A model generated the notes under the pieces. That model saw only the letters and a list, made by a program, of their open reading frames with translations, ran no database searches and had not been told where the DNA came from. Shown piece by piece: positions 1 through 5,940 of a stretch of DNA of 6,003 bases. Made by a program: the position numbers and the translations under genes. Source of the stretch: Microcoleaceae cyanobacterium UBA11344 (GTDB lineage: Bacteria > Cyanobacteriota > Cyanobacteriia > Cyanobacteriales > Microcoleaceae); the NCBI GenBank assembly GCA_003483675.1, contig DMYK01000367.1, positions 1 through 6,003 of the forward strand, written 5' to 3'. Position 1 is the first letter of the stretch. Each line of letters opens with the position of its first letter.

Positions 1-3
1 AAA

Positions 4-30
4 GTAGGGTGCGCATTGCGCACCTTACCC
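4..30. repeat. Intergenic palindrome upstream of purN
   Basis: Positions 8-15 (GGTGCGCA) are the exact reverse complement of 17-24 (TGCGCACC), with one base at the centre. The flanking GGG and CCC extend the symmetry imperfectly to about 30. From memory, GTAGGGTGCG-type palindromes are dispersed in intergenic regions of filamentous cyanobacteria. In RNA it could fold as a hairpin and end transcription of whatever lies upstream of the window, but there is no T-run after it. Confidence 0.55.
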
Positions 31-72
31 TTTAACCCTATTGTAAAATACGAGTGAATACTTTTTACCTTT

Positions 73-747
73 ATGACAGCTAATCCACTATCTGCTAATT
101 CTAATGCCAGCTTGATCTCTCCTGAAATTGACAAAAGCGCGATCGCCCGCGCGACTCCCCCATTAAAACTAGGAATTTTAGCCTCTGGAAGCGGTAGCAA
201 CTTTGAAGTAATTGCCCAAGCAATTCAAAACCAACAACTCAACGCTCAAGTCCAAGTATTAATTTACAACAACCCCGAAGCCCAAGCCGCAGCGCGAGCC
301 GAAAAATACGGTATTCCCTCAATTCTCCTGAATCACCGCGACTGCAAAAGCCGCGAAGAATTAGATACAAAAATTGTCAAAAATTTCCAAGAACATGATG
401 TAGAATGGGTGATTATGGCAGGCTGGATGCGAATAGTTACCCAAGTTTTGCTCGATGCTTTTCCCGACAAAGTTGTGAACATTCACCCCAGTTTGCTGCC
501 GAGTTTTCCGGGAATTCGATCGGTTGAGCAAGCGCTGAAAGCGGGTGTGAAAATCACTGGATGTACGGTGCATATCGCTCGTTTAGAAGTAGACAGTGGC
601 CCGATTTTAATGCAAGCAGCGGTGCCGCTCCTCCCTGATGATACGGCAGAAACGCTGCACGCGAGAATTCAGGTGCAAGAGCACAAAATTATGGTAGGTG
701 CGATCGCCCTAATTGCCGATCGACCTACTGACAAAAATGTCCTATAA
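73..747 (+). CDS. purN: Phosphoribosylglycinamide formyltransferase PurN
   Basis: GAR transformylase moves a formyl group from 10-formyltetrahydrofolate to glycinamide ribonucleotide, the third step of de novo purine synthesis in the cytoplasm. The 224-residue product starts the Rossmann-like fold at about residue 31 (LKLGILASGSGSNF, phosphate-binding loop at 39-44). The catalytic triad known from E. coli PurN (Asn106, His108, Asp144) is present as Asn136 and His138 in NIHPSLLPSFPG and Asp174 in VDSGPILMQ, all with the same offset of 30. The core is therefore complete. The first 30 residues are a polar, low-complexity extension, partly encoded by a HIP1 octamer, and may be dispensable. The ATG at 73 is the first start codon in the frame that I can support, but no Shine-Dalgarno sequence precedes it, which is common in cyanobacteria. 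A weak -10-like TAAAAT lies at 44-49. The gene stands alone and converges on the pseudogene downstream. Confidence 0.95.
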   Translation: MTANPLSANSNASLISPEIDKSAIARATPPLKLGILASGSGSNFEVIAQAIQNQQLNAQVQVLIYNNPEAQAAARAEKYGIPSILLNHRDCKSREELDTKIVKNFQEHDVEWVIMAGWMRIVTQVLLDAFPDKVVNIHPSLLPSFPGIRSVEQALKAGVKITGCTVHIARLEVDSGPILMQAAVPLLPDDTAETLHARIQVQEHKIMVGAIALIADRPTDKNVL

Positions 748-758
748 TGCCGATAGAT

Positions 759-784
759 CCCCGACAACTTCTGCGAAGTCGGGG
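759..784. terminator. Hairpin between purN and the convergent remnant
   Basis: CCCCGA (759-764) pairs with TCGGGG (779-784). An inner stem CTTC (768-771) pairs with GAAG (775-778) around the loop TGC, leaving three unpaired bases (765-767) on the left arm. It begins 12 bases after the purN stop codon and lies between convergent genes, so it could stop transcription from purN. No good T-run follows, which weakens the terminator call. From memory, CCCCGACTTC...GAAGTCGGGG hairpins are a dispersed cyanobacterial intergenic repeat, so it may simply be a copy of that. Confidence 0.45.
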
Positions 785-823
785 CTCTAACAGCGATCGC
801 GTTTTACGTTGAATTAGGTTGAT

Positions 824-1797
824 TTACTTAACCCTTAGCATTCTTCTATTGACTAATTGCCCGATCGCCTTAACAGCAATCCTGGGATGAAAAAGGATCG
901 CCGGCGGCTCAATCATGTGCAGCACTTCCAAAAAAGCTTGACAAACTTTAGGATCATCTACCAGCGCTTTTAACACCAACTCCATGTACTCAATAATCAG
1001 CCGCGTCCCCAAATTTGGTTGAGCACCTGTACTTCCCCGATAGCGGGAATCCTGACTGATAGCAAACGTCCAAGGGATTGTGTGTAATTTTGCTAGTTTT
1101 TGTTGAAATTGTCGCGCAAAGCCTGTTAAATCGCCTTCTGGATGCCGCTGGTGCTGTTTTTGCAAGCATTCATCTAACATCTGAGCATCCAGTGCAGCCA
1201 CCGTCATTCCCTGTCCGTAAATCGGGTTGAAAGCGCAAACAGCATGACCGATAATTACCAAGTTTTCAGGGTAGCGTGGGAGGCGATCGTAGTGACGCAA
1301 ACGGTTTTCAGTACCTCGATAACTACAAACAGGAGTTAGTGCTTTCGCGTCCTTAATTGCATCATAAATTAGTGGGGTTGGGAGAGTGCGTGAAAATTCT
1401 ACAAAACCTGTTTCATCTGCGGGGGGATAATCGCGATCGCCTCCACCGAGAGTCACCAACCAGCGATCGCCTTCGATCGCGAAAACGCACCGACACTCCT
1501 GTCACCGACTGGCGGCATTTAGCAACAATCCGTGACTGTTCCTCCTTCTTGAAAATGCACGTTGGTATTTTCAGCCAATCGGCGGCGAATTAACCAATCT
1601 AGTAAATCCCGACTGAACATAATTAGATCGCTGTCATCCGGGGTGAATTGCGGTGCCCAACCGGCTGGACTAAACCAGGCGAGCGAATTCGGATCTAAGA
1701 TAGGAACACCAGCAGCTACAAGTTCGTTTTGCAAGCCGGGAAACAACTGTTAGAGGATGATTTTAGCCTGAGTTAAAAGAATGTGAAGGTGGCCAAT
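824..1797 (-). pseudogene. Decayed FAD-dependent monooxygenase (aromatic hydroxylase-like)
   Basis: Two open stretches on the minus strand look like parts of one cyanobacterial FAD-dependent monooxygenase. The N-terminal piece (about 1797-1519) shows HLHILLTQ, then LFPGLQNELVAAG and FSRDLLDWLIRRRLAE. The C-terminal piece (to 824) shows EGDRWLVTL, GDRDYPPADETGF and HAVCAFNPIYGQGMTVAALDA. I see four lesions. An in-frame TAA (1750-1752) lies just before QLFPG. A frameshift near 1519-1530 is followed by SVTGVSVRFRDR in another frame. A deletion at about 1473-1478 joins that segment to AIEGDRW and removes the middle of the protein, by my recollection of the family roughly 80-90 residues including DASGRGS. 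The FAD-contacting GD motif reads GH (codon 1244-1246). The N-terminal GxGxxG nucleotide-binding loop is absent. The apparent TTG starts at 1746 and 1459 are internal to the homology. Both pieces could still be translated, but an active enzyme is not expected. Confidence 0.85.
1433..1470. repeat. Pair of HIP1 octamers inside the remnant
   Basis: GCGATCGC occurs at 1433-1440 and again at 1463-1470, with a near-copy TTCGATCGCG at 1472-1481 next to the deletion junction. HIP1 is an abundant palindrome of cyanobacterial genomes with no settled role. The other perfect copies in this window are at 139-146, 700-707, 793-800 and 5694-5701. Confidence 0.8.
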
Positions 1798-1952
1798 TGA
1801 ATTTGTCCGCTTAAATCAAGTAGGTTCCGCTTTTTACTGGTGCTAATTAATTTTTGGAAAGCCAAGTCAATTAGTTCTTTTTCTGTCTTGAAATTGGTTA
1901 AAAAAAAGGCTTCTTTAACCAATTCTTCGTTAATTTCAACGGGGGTTTTCAT
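1773..1952 (-). CDS. Small VapB-type antitoxin, C-terminally altered orphan
   Basis: A 59-residue frame runs from ATG (1952-1950) to TAA (1775-1773). It begins MKTPVEINEELVKEAFFLT, continues NFKTEKELIDLAFQKLI and then KKRNLLDLSGQIQ. This order (short beta strand, ELVKEA helix, TxKELIDLAF helix, basic KKR, LLDLSGQI) matches the ribbon-helix-helix VapB antitoxins of the DUF2191/PF09957 kind, which bind operator DNA and neutralise a PIN-domain RNase, VapC. Family members normally continue after G(K/Q)I with WEGDLxxMR, which contacts the toxin. Here the frame ends LATFTFF instead, and its last bases overlap the monooxygenase remnant in another frame. No vapC follows on the same strand. It is probably an orphan that could still bind DNA but is unlikely to neutralise a toxin. 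No clear ribosome binding site precedes the ATG. The frame is intact through a run of eight T residues. The family call is from pattern recognition, not a search. Confidence 0.7.
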   Translation of the reverse strand: MKTPVEINEELVKEAFFLTNFKTEKELIDLAFQKLISTSKKRNLLDLSGQIQLATFTFF

Positions 1953-2008
1953 GGTTCATAATTCATTTCATTCTCTCATTAATGATGGCATAGCCACACC
2001 CCGACTAA

Positions 2009-2138
2009 AGAAACCGGGTTTTTTACTTTAGTTAAAAGTTTCTGACTACTCGTAAACCTTCATAACCGGGTTTTTAGCAGTTTCTACGAGGTGTAACCTG
2101 TCTTCTCTGCAAAAACCCGGTTTCTGACTACTCGTAAA
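2009..2138. repeat. CCGGGTTTTT inverted/direct repeat cluster
   Basis: AGAAACCGGGTTTTT (2009-2023) is the exact reverse complement of AAAAACCCGGTTTCT (2111-2125). A shorter forward copy, AACCGGGTTTTT (2064-2075), can pair with the same right arm (2111-2122). A perfect 19-bp direct repeat starting GTTTCTGACTACTCG occurs at 2038-2056 and 2120-2138, the second copy overlapping the right inverted arm. A weak inverted echo, GTTTCTACGAG, lies at 2080-2090. The arrangement suggests duplication of a dispersed intergenic element. I recall AGAAACCGGGTTT-type sequences as abundant in Microcoleus/Oscillatoria-like genomes. No transposase is present. Confidence 0.75.
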
Positions 2139-2165
2139 GTTTCACATAGCACAAAGATCCCCAAA

Positions 2166-2195
2166 TTGACAGCTAGCCACAGACATATTTATAGA
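2166..2195 (+). promoter_or_regulatory. Candidate sigma-70 type promoter for the 2337 gene
   Basis: A perfect -35 hexamer TTGACA (2166-2171) is followed by AT-rich sequence that offers TTTATA (2188-2193, spacer 16) or TATAGA (2190-2195, spacer 18) as the -10. Transcription would start near 2202 and give a leader of roughly 135 bases. A weaker alternative, TTGAGG (2246-2251) with TATACA (2267-2272), has a short 15-base spacer. Confidence 0.4.
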
Positions 2196-2336
2196 CTTCC
2201 GACTGTAGGGGGATGCTTTAGCTCGTTAATCAGGTGATGCTGGCATTGAGGGCATAAGACTAAAACTATACATTCGCCGATCGCGCGCACCAACTCACTC
2301 AAACCTGCGAACCCACCCCTTAACGAGGAATATACT

Positions 2337-2768
2337 ATGTATCAAAACTTGCCAATAACTCCACCAATGTATAATATCAGCCTCTGGCTCGCCCAAGTAC
2401 CAGCACAACGGACTGTCAAAACCGCAGAAGACGCAGCACTCTTGTATTCTGGGCCACAATTTTTTATCGCCTTAATCGCTGGAGTTGTACTAGCCTTCGC
2501 CTTCCAACTCTTGCTAACCAACTTATCAGTAGCAGCCGGCCTTTCTTACATGGGAAATCAATCCCACGAAAGTTCCCCTGCTCACGGCGACAGCCCCCAA
2601 GTGCGCCACATCGGTAAAAAAGTAGGAACTTGGACGCTAATCACTGTTACGATCGCCCTATTCTTCGCCTGCTTGCTAGCAGTTAAACTCAGCTTGATTA
2701 GCAGCCCCGGTTTAGGTGCGATCGTCGGCTTAGTCGTGTGGGCCACCTACTTCTCCATGCTGGTGTAG
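2337..2768 (+). CDS. N-terminal membrane part of an amber-split repeat protein
   Basis: This 143-residue frame starts at ATG 2337 behind a good ribosome binding site, GAGGA at 2325-2329 with a 7-base spacer. I do not recognise a named family. After a polar start (LWLAQVPAQRTVKTAEDAALLYSGPQ region, residues 17-41), three hydrophobic segments can be seen: about 42-68 (FFIALIAGVVLAFAF), 99-120 (WTLITVTIALFFACLLAV) and 124-143 (GLGAIVGLVVWATYFSMLV). Between the first two is a polar loop rich in His, Ser and Gly (residues 73-98). The third segment is cut by TAG (2766-2768), and the same frame resumes at once with VSSTTVGSLIGSVV. The open frame, lack of spacer and interrupted hydrophobic segment suggest this is the N-terminus of a single protein of about 1030 residues, with TAG replacing a Trp codon TGG. 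Alternatively it is a separate short membrane protein translationally coupled to the next frame. Confidence 0.75.
   Translation: MYQNLPITPPMYNISLWLAQVPAQRTVKTAEDAALLYSGPQFFIALIAGVVLAFAFQLLLTNLSVAAGLSYMGNQSHESSPAHGDSPQVRHIGKKVGTWTLITVTIALFFACLLAVKLSLISSPGLGAIVGLVVWATYFSMLV
2766..2768 (+). other. In-frame amber codon between two halves of one frame
   Basis: TAG separates CTG GTG (Leu Val) from GTG AGC TCC (Val Ser Ser). The upstream and downstream frames are identical in phase (2337 and 2769 differ by 432 bases). A single G-to-A change from TGG at 2767 would explain it, with Trp expected in the LVWVSSTTVGS context. This substitution is inferred from context, not from an alignment. Confidence 0.7.
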
Positions 2769-5429
2769 GTGAGCTCCACCACCGTCGGTTCCCTGATCGG
2801 TTCCGTCGTCAACACCGCCACATCAGGCTTTCAAGCCATTGTCGGCACCGCCGCCGCCGCCCTGGGCGCAAAAGCAGCCAGCAATCAAGTGGTGGCCACA
2901 GCCAAAGCCGCAGCAGCAGTGGGCCACGAGCTCGGTAGCGCGATCGATCCCATAAGTCTGCGGGAAAACGTCGAAGACTACATTCAAAGCCTCAAACCGC
3001 CTGAATTAGACATCAAAGGGATGCGGAGTGAGTTTGAAAAGTTGCTCAATGATCCGCAACTCAAATCTATTGCGGGCGAAAATTTGCCTTCTCTCGATCG
3101 ACAAACCCTTGTAGAATTAGTAAGTTCGCGATCGGACCTATCAAAACGCGACGTCAACCGCATTGTAGACCAACTCCAAGACGCTTGGAAACAAGTAGGA
3201 AAACAAGGACAGCAAACTGACGGGATTGCCCAATTAGTAGAATATCTCAAATCGGCAAAATCGGGAGAATTGCTCTCAGATAAATTGACAAGTAGAGTAG
3301 AACAAGCCCTGGGAAATCTGGGGAGTCAAAATCAAGGACAAAGCCCAACAATGATGTCCCAAGCAACGACAATGGCAGTCAATGCTTTAATGGGAATAGT
3401 ATTGGGACGGACTGATATTTCTGACTTCGATGTGGAAAAAGTAGTCGGTCAGTTAAAAACAGCCAAAGACAAAGTTAGCCAGCAAACTGATAAAATTACC
3501 GCTCAAGTCAAAGGCGAACCAGAACCTTACAGCCATATTCGAGCCGATGTAGAAAACTACCTGCTCAATGCTTATTCCTGGCAGATGAACCCGCAAACTA
3601 TCGAGCGCGATTTTCGAGAAGTTATCTACGATCCCACCGCCGATCCGGGAACAGTTCGCCGCGAATTAGAAAAACTAAATCAGTCAAAATTTGCAGAAAT
3701 TCTGGCCAGCAGAGGAGTATTTACTCAAAGCAAAATTCAAGAAATTGTTAATGAATTGGAAGCGATTAGACAGCGAGTTTTAAACACAGTTATTTTTGCT
3801 GAGGAGCAAGAAAAATCCCGCGATTTGCAGTGGCGATTGGAAACATATTTGAATTTGAAGCCAAAAGAGGAACTGACAGCAGCAGACATCGATCGCGATT
3901 TCAAGCAAATTCTAGAAGATTCTGATGCTACTTACGAACAGTTGCGCGATCGGCTTGCTCCTTACACCCGCGATAGTTTCGTCCAAATCCTCAGAGGTCG
4001 GGAAAACTTCGGATTTCAGGAAGTAGAACAGATTGTTAAAGAGTTGGAAAGGACAAAAGATGTAGTTTTGGCAGACGCTCAAGGCCTGCAAGAAGCAGCT
4101 AAAGTCCGCCTAGAAAATCAGTGGCAAAAAGTGCAAGAATACTTGCAGTCTACGGGCCAAGCAGAACTCAATCCCGAAGGTATTAAGCGCGATTTCAAAA
4201 CCCTGTTAGATCATCCAGAAGCGGGAATGTGGGCGCTCAAATCGAGAGCTTCTAAGTTCGATCGCGAAACTTTGGTAAAATTGCTATCTCAGCGGAAAGA
4301 CCTCAGCGAAGACCAAGTGAATCAACTCCTAGACAGCGCAGAAGAGACTTGGCATAGTGCCCTGAATGCACCGCAAAAGATTGCGGACAAAGCTAAGGAA
4401 CAGTACGACGAAACAACTACTGCGCTGGCCGATTATCTGCGGAATACGGGCAAATCTGAACTCAATCCTGAAGGGATTAAACGCGATTTGACTAAACTGA
4501 TGGAAAATCCCAAAGCAGGAGCTTTAGCGCTGCGATTTCGCCTGTCTAAATTTGACCGCGAAACTTGGGTAAAACTGCTTTCTCAAAGAGAAGATTTGAC
4601 CGAGGAACAAGTTAATCAAATTATCGACCAAGTGCAGGATACAATTGGCTCGATTGTGAAAGCGCCGCGCCGTTTAGCAAGACGGATGCAAATTCAAGTG
4701 CAAGATTTTCAGGGTGTTTTAGCAGATTATTTGCGCCATACAGGCAAGGAAGAATTAAATCCCGAAGCCATCAAGCGTGACTTGCAAATGCTGCTGCATG
4801 ACCCAAAAGTCGGCGCTTACAGTTTGGGCGATCGGCTGTCGCATATCGATCGAGCTACAATCGTTTCTCTGTTGTCTCAGCGGCCGGATATTTCGGAAGC
4901 AGAAGCTAATCGCATTGTCGATCAAATTTTGTCGGTGCGCGACCAATTCCAACAGCAAATTCAGAAAATTCAGGAGCGCATTCAGTCTGTAATTGACGGG
5001 ATTTTGGCAAAGGTTCGGGATTACCTGAATTCTCTCGATCGCCCAGAACTCAACTACGAAGGTATTACGCGGGATGTTCGTCAGTTATTTGACGATCCGC
5101 AAGCCGGATTTGATGCTTTGCGCGATCGGCTTGGGCACTTCAACCGCGATACAATAGTCGCACTAATTAGTTCTCGCGAGGATATCTCTGAAGCAGACGC
5201 AAACCGCTTGATCGACCAAATCGAAAAAAGCCGAAATACTGTCCTGCAAAGAGCAGAACGCTTGCATCAATCAGCGCAACTCCGCTTGGAAAGCATCAAA
5301 TTGCAAGCCGAAAAACAAGCGGAAGAAACTCGCAAAGCAGCAGAAGTTGCGGCTTGGTGGCTGTTTTTTACCGCTCTTTCCTCAGCCTTGGCGTCAGCCG
5401 GTGCTGGTGCTTTAGCTGTGCTCCGGTAA
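2769..5429 (+). CDS. Large helical-repeat protein, membrane-anchored, function unknown
   Basis: The 886-residue frame opens with GTG directly after the TAG of the preceding frame and in the same frame. There is no ribosome binding site of its own, so GTG is probably not an independent start. Residues 1-55 are rich in Ala, Gly, Val and Ser (VGSLIGSVV, AIVGTAAAALGAKAAS) and look like the continuation of the membrane domain. Residues 68-821 hold eight related helical repeats, each about 70 conserved residues plus a charged, coiled-coil-like linker. Typical motifs are YL, ELNPEGIKRDL, DP-AG, FDRET, LLSQR-DLSE and NQIIDQ. Residues 822-860 form a highly charged amphipathic helix (LRLESIKLQAEKQAEETRKAAE). 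A hydrophobic segment follows at 861-884 (AAWWLFFTALSSALASAGAGALAVL). The picture is of a long helical rod or tether held by membrane segments at both ends. I see no catalytic motif. I recall similar long hypothetical proteins in cyanobacteria, sometimes given transporter names that the repeats do not support. Confidence 0.85.
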   Translation: MSSTTVGSLIGSVVNTATSGFQAIVGTAAAALGAKAASNQVVATAKAAAAVGHELGSAIDPISLRENVEDYIQSLKPPELDIKGMRSEFEKLLNDPQLKSIAGENLPSLDRQTLVELVSSRSDLSKRDVNRIVDQLQDAWKQVGKQGQQTDGIAQLVEYLKSAKSGELLSDKLTSRVEQALGNLGSQNQGQSPTMMSQATTMAVNALMGIVLGRTDISDFDVEKVVGQLKTAKDKVSQQTDKITAQVKGEPEPYSHIRADVENYLLNAYSWQMNPQTIERDFREVIYDPTADPGTVRRELEKLNQSKFAEILASRGVFTQSKIQEIVNELEAIRQRVLNTVIFAEEQEKSRDLQWRLETYLNLKPKEELTAADIDRDFKQILEDSDATYEQLRDRLAPYTRDSFVQILRGRENFGFQEVEQIVKELERTKDVVLADAQGLQEAAKVRLENQWQKVQEYLQSTGQAELNPEGIKRDFKTLLDHPEAGMWALKSRASKFDRETLVKLLSQRKDLSEDQVNQLLDSAEETWHSALNAPQKIADKAKEQYDETTTALADYLRNTGKSELNPEGIKRDLTKLMENPKAGALALRFRLSKFDRETWVKLLSQREDLTEEQVNQIIDQVQDTIGSIVKAPRRLARRMQIQVQDFQGVLADYLRHTGKEELNPEAIKRDLQMLLHDPKVGAYSLGDRLSHIDRATIVSLLSQRPDISEAEANRIVDQILSVRDQFQQQIQKIQERIQSVIDGILAKVRDYLNSLDRPELNYEGITRDVRQLFDDPQAGFDALRDRLGHFNRDTIVALISSREDISEADANRLIDQIEKSRNTVLQRAERLHQSAQLRLESIKLQAEKQAEETRKAAEVAAWWLFFTALSSALASAGAGALAVLR
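2970..5231 (+). repeat. Eight tandem protein repeats encoded in the large gene
   Basis: Repeat cores begin at residues 68, 156, 261, 357, 455, 553, 651 and 749 of the downstream frame. The nucleotide starts are 2970, 3234, 3549, 3837, 4131, 4425, 4719 and 5013. The steps are 88, 105, 96, 98, 98, 98 and 98 residues, so the last five units have an exact 294-base period. Each core runs Y-L, then ELNPEGIKRD-like, then DP-AG, then R-L-x-x-FDRET, then LLSQR, then D-(L/I)-SE-x-x-(V/A)-N-x-(I/L)-(I/V/L)-D-Q. Unit 2 is the most degraded, keeping mainly LVEYL and DISDFDVEKVVGQL. Units 5 and 6 are closest at DNA level, with about 29 nearly identical bases at 4168 and 4462. Confidence 0.85.
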
Positions 5430-5532
5430 AGGCGATCGAAATTAGGCATTCCTGATTCGTCAGCAGTCAGAAATCACAAAAACTCGATGGTTGGTGAGCG
5501 GAGTCGAACTATCGCAGTTAAGTCGATTAATA

Positions 5533-5573
5533 CCAAATATCAAAGGGAAAATGATCAGTTTGATATTTTTTGG
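5533..5573 (+). terminator. AT-rich hairpin, possible terminator of the repeat-protein gene
   Basis: AAATATCAAA (5535-5544) pairs perfectly with TTTGATATTT (5559-5568) around a 14-base loop. The right arm runs into six T residues (5566-5571), and outer CC/GG pairs are possible with a bulge. Position, about 105 bases after the stop codon at 5429, fits a terminator. The stem is poor in G and C, so it would be weak. Confidence 0.4.
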
Positions 5574-5789
5574 GGAAGGGAAAGCCTCGCGCCAAAAAAC
5601 TTAATCAAAAATACTGAGCGAAAATAACTTAAAATATTCTACAAAGCTTCTGGCTTGCACCTTTTTTTGACAAAACTTACCATGCCAGGGGGAGCGATCG
5701 CACTATTAATTTGTAGCTACAGCAATACTTGAGGCCATCCACCCAGCATCGGTAAAACCAGCCTCCCGTCGCCAACATACGGCAGTATC

Positions 5790-5804
5790 AAACATTAAAT
5801 GTTT
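5790..5804. promoter_or_regulatory. Palindrome AAACATTAAATGTTT, possible operator
   Basis: Seven bases on each side of a central A at 5797 are exact reverse complements. It lies 118 bases before the candidate start at 5923. It does not match the cyanobacterial LexA box or the NtcA pattern GTA-N8-TAC. A dimeric regulator site is possible, but an AT-rich palindrome of this size can also occur by chance. Confidence 0.25.
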
Positions 5805-5921
5805 TCCGAACGACCGTTAGAATCAGAGAAAATACTGATCCAACGCAAGGCTCAGGACGAACTCATAACTCCCTGGTTATACGTGATGCATAATAAGGAA
5901 CTAAAGGTATGGAAATACTAC

Positions 5922-5940
5922 ATTGACTGTTGTAGTCAAT
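5922..5940 (+). promoter_or_regulatory. Hairpin enclosing a candidate start codon
   Basis: ATTGACT (5922-5928) and AGTCAAT (5934-5940) form a perfect 7-bp inverted repeat with the loop GTTGT. The candidate TTG start codon (5923-5925) sits in the left arm. If the frame is real, the hairpin could hide the start from ribosomes. It could instead be an operator on DNA. Confidence 0.35.

Larger units (their letters stand above)
1953..2336. other. Gene-free stretch between antitoxin and membrane-protein gene
   Basis: I find no supportable coding frame here on either strand. The stretch separates two divergent genes and should hold both of their promoters. Its left half carries the CCGGGTTTTT repeat cluster (2009-2138). 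Its right half carries a TTGACA promoter-like site (2166-2195) and a ribosome binding site (2325-2329) for the gene at 2337. The remainder, including AGGGGGATGC near 2218, shows nothing I can interpret. Confidence 0.6.
5430..5922. other. Gene-free stretch after the repeat-protein gene
   Basis: I support no gene here. It contains a GTCAGCAGTCAG-type low-complexity bit (5459-5470), an AT-rich hairpin (5533-5573), a HIP1 octamer (5694-5701) and the 15-bp palindrome at 5790-5804. A 29-codon minus-strand frame (5795 down to 5706) has a protein-like composition (CWRREAGFTDAGWMASS) but no proof of expression. A plus-strand frame from ATG 5799 stays open to the window end, but its Cys/His-rich tail and overlap with a better frame make it doubtful. 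TTGACA at 5667-5672 has no matching -10. Confidence 0.55.

Noticed and set aside
1459..1459. TTG at 1459 as a true start of a 211-residue protein
   Set aside because: Family-like residues (AIEGDRW) continue upstream of it in the same frame, so it is internal to the decayed gene.
1840..2031. Plus-strand 63-codon frame
   Set aside because: It is largely the complement of the VapB-like frame, and its low-complexity Ser/Lys composition is not convincing.
2738..2938. Plus-strand frame rich in Arg, His and Ser bridging the TAG
   Set aside because: It is a shifted reading of the GC-rich Ala/Gly/Ser codons of the large gene, and its composition is typical of a shadow frame.
5490..5520. tRNA 3' end on the minus strand (AGTTCGACTCCGCTCACCAACCA)
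   Set aside because: It has a TTCGA loop-like core and ends in CCA, but the T-stem does not pair and the distance to CCA is two bases short. No anticodon or D arm is visible.
5667..5695. TTGACA at 5667-5672 as a promoter
   Set aside because: The sequence 16-18 bases downstream is GC-rich (CAGGGGGAGCG), with no -10 hexamer.
5905..5922. NtcA site in GGTATGGAAATACTAC
   Set aside because: The GTA and TAC half-sites are separated by six bases, not the eight that NtcA requires.
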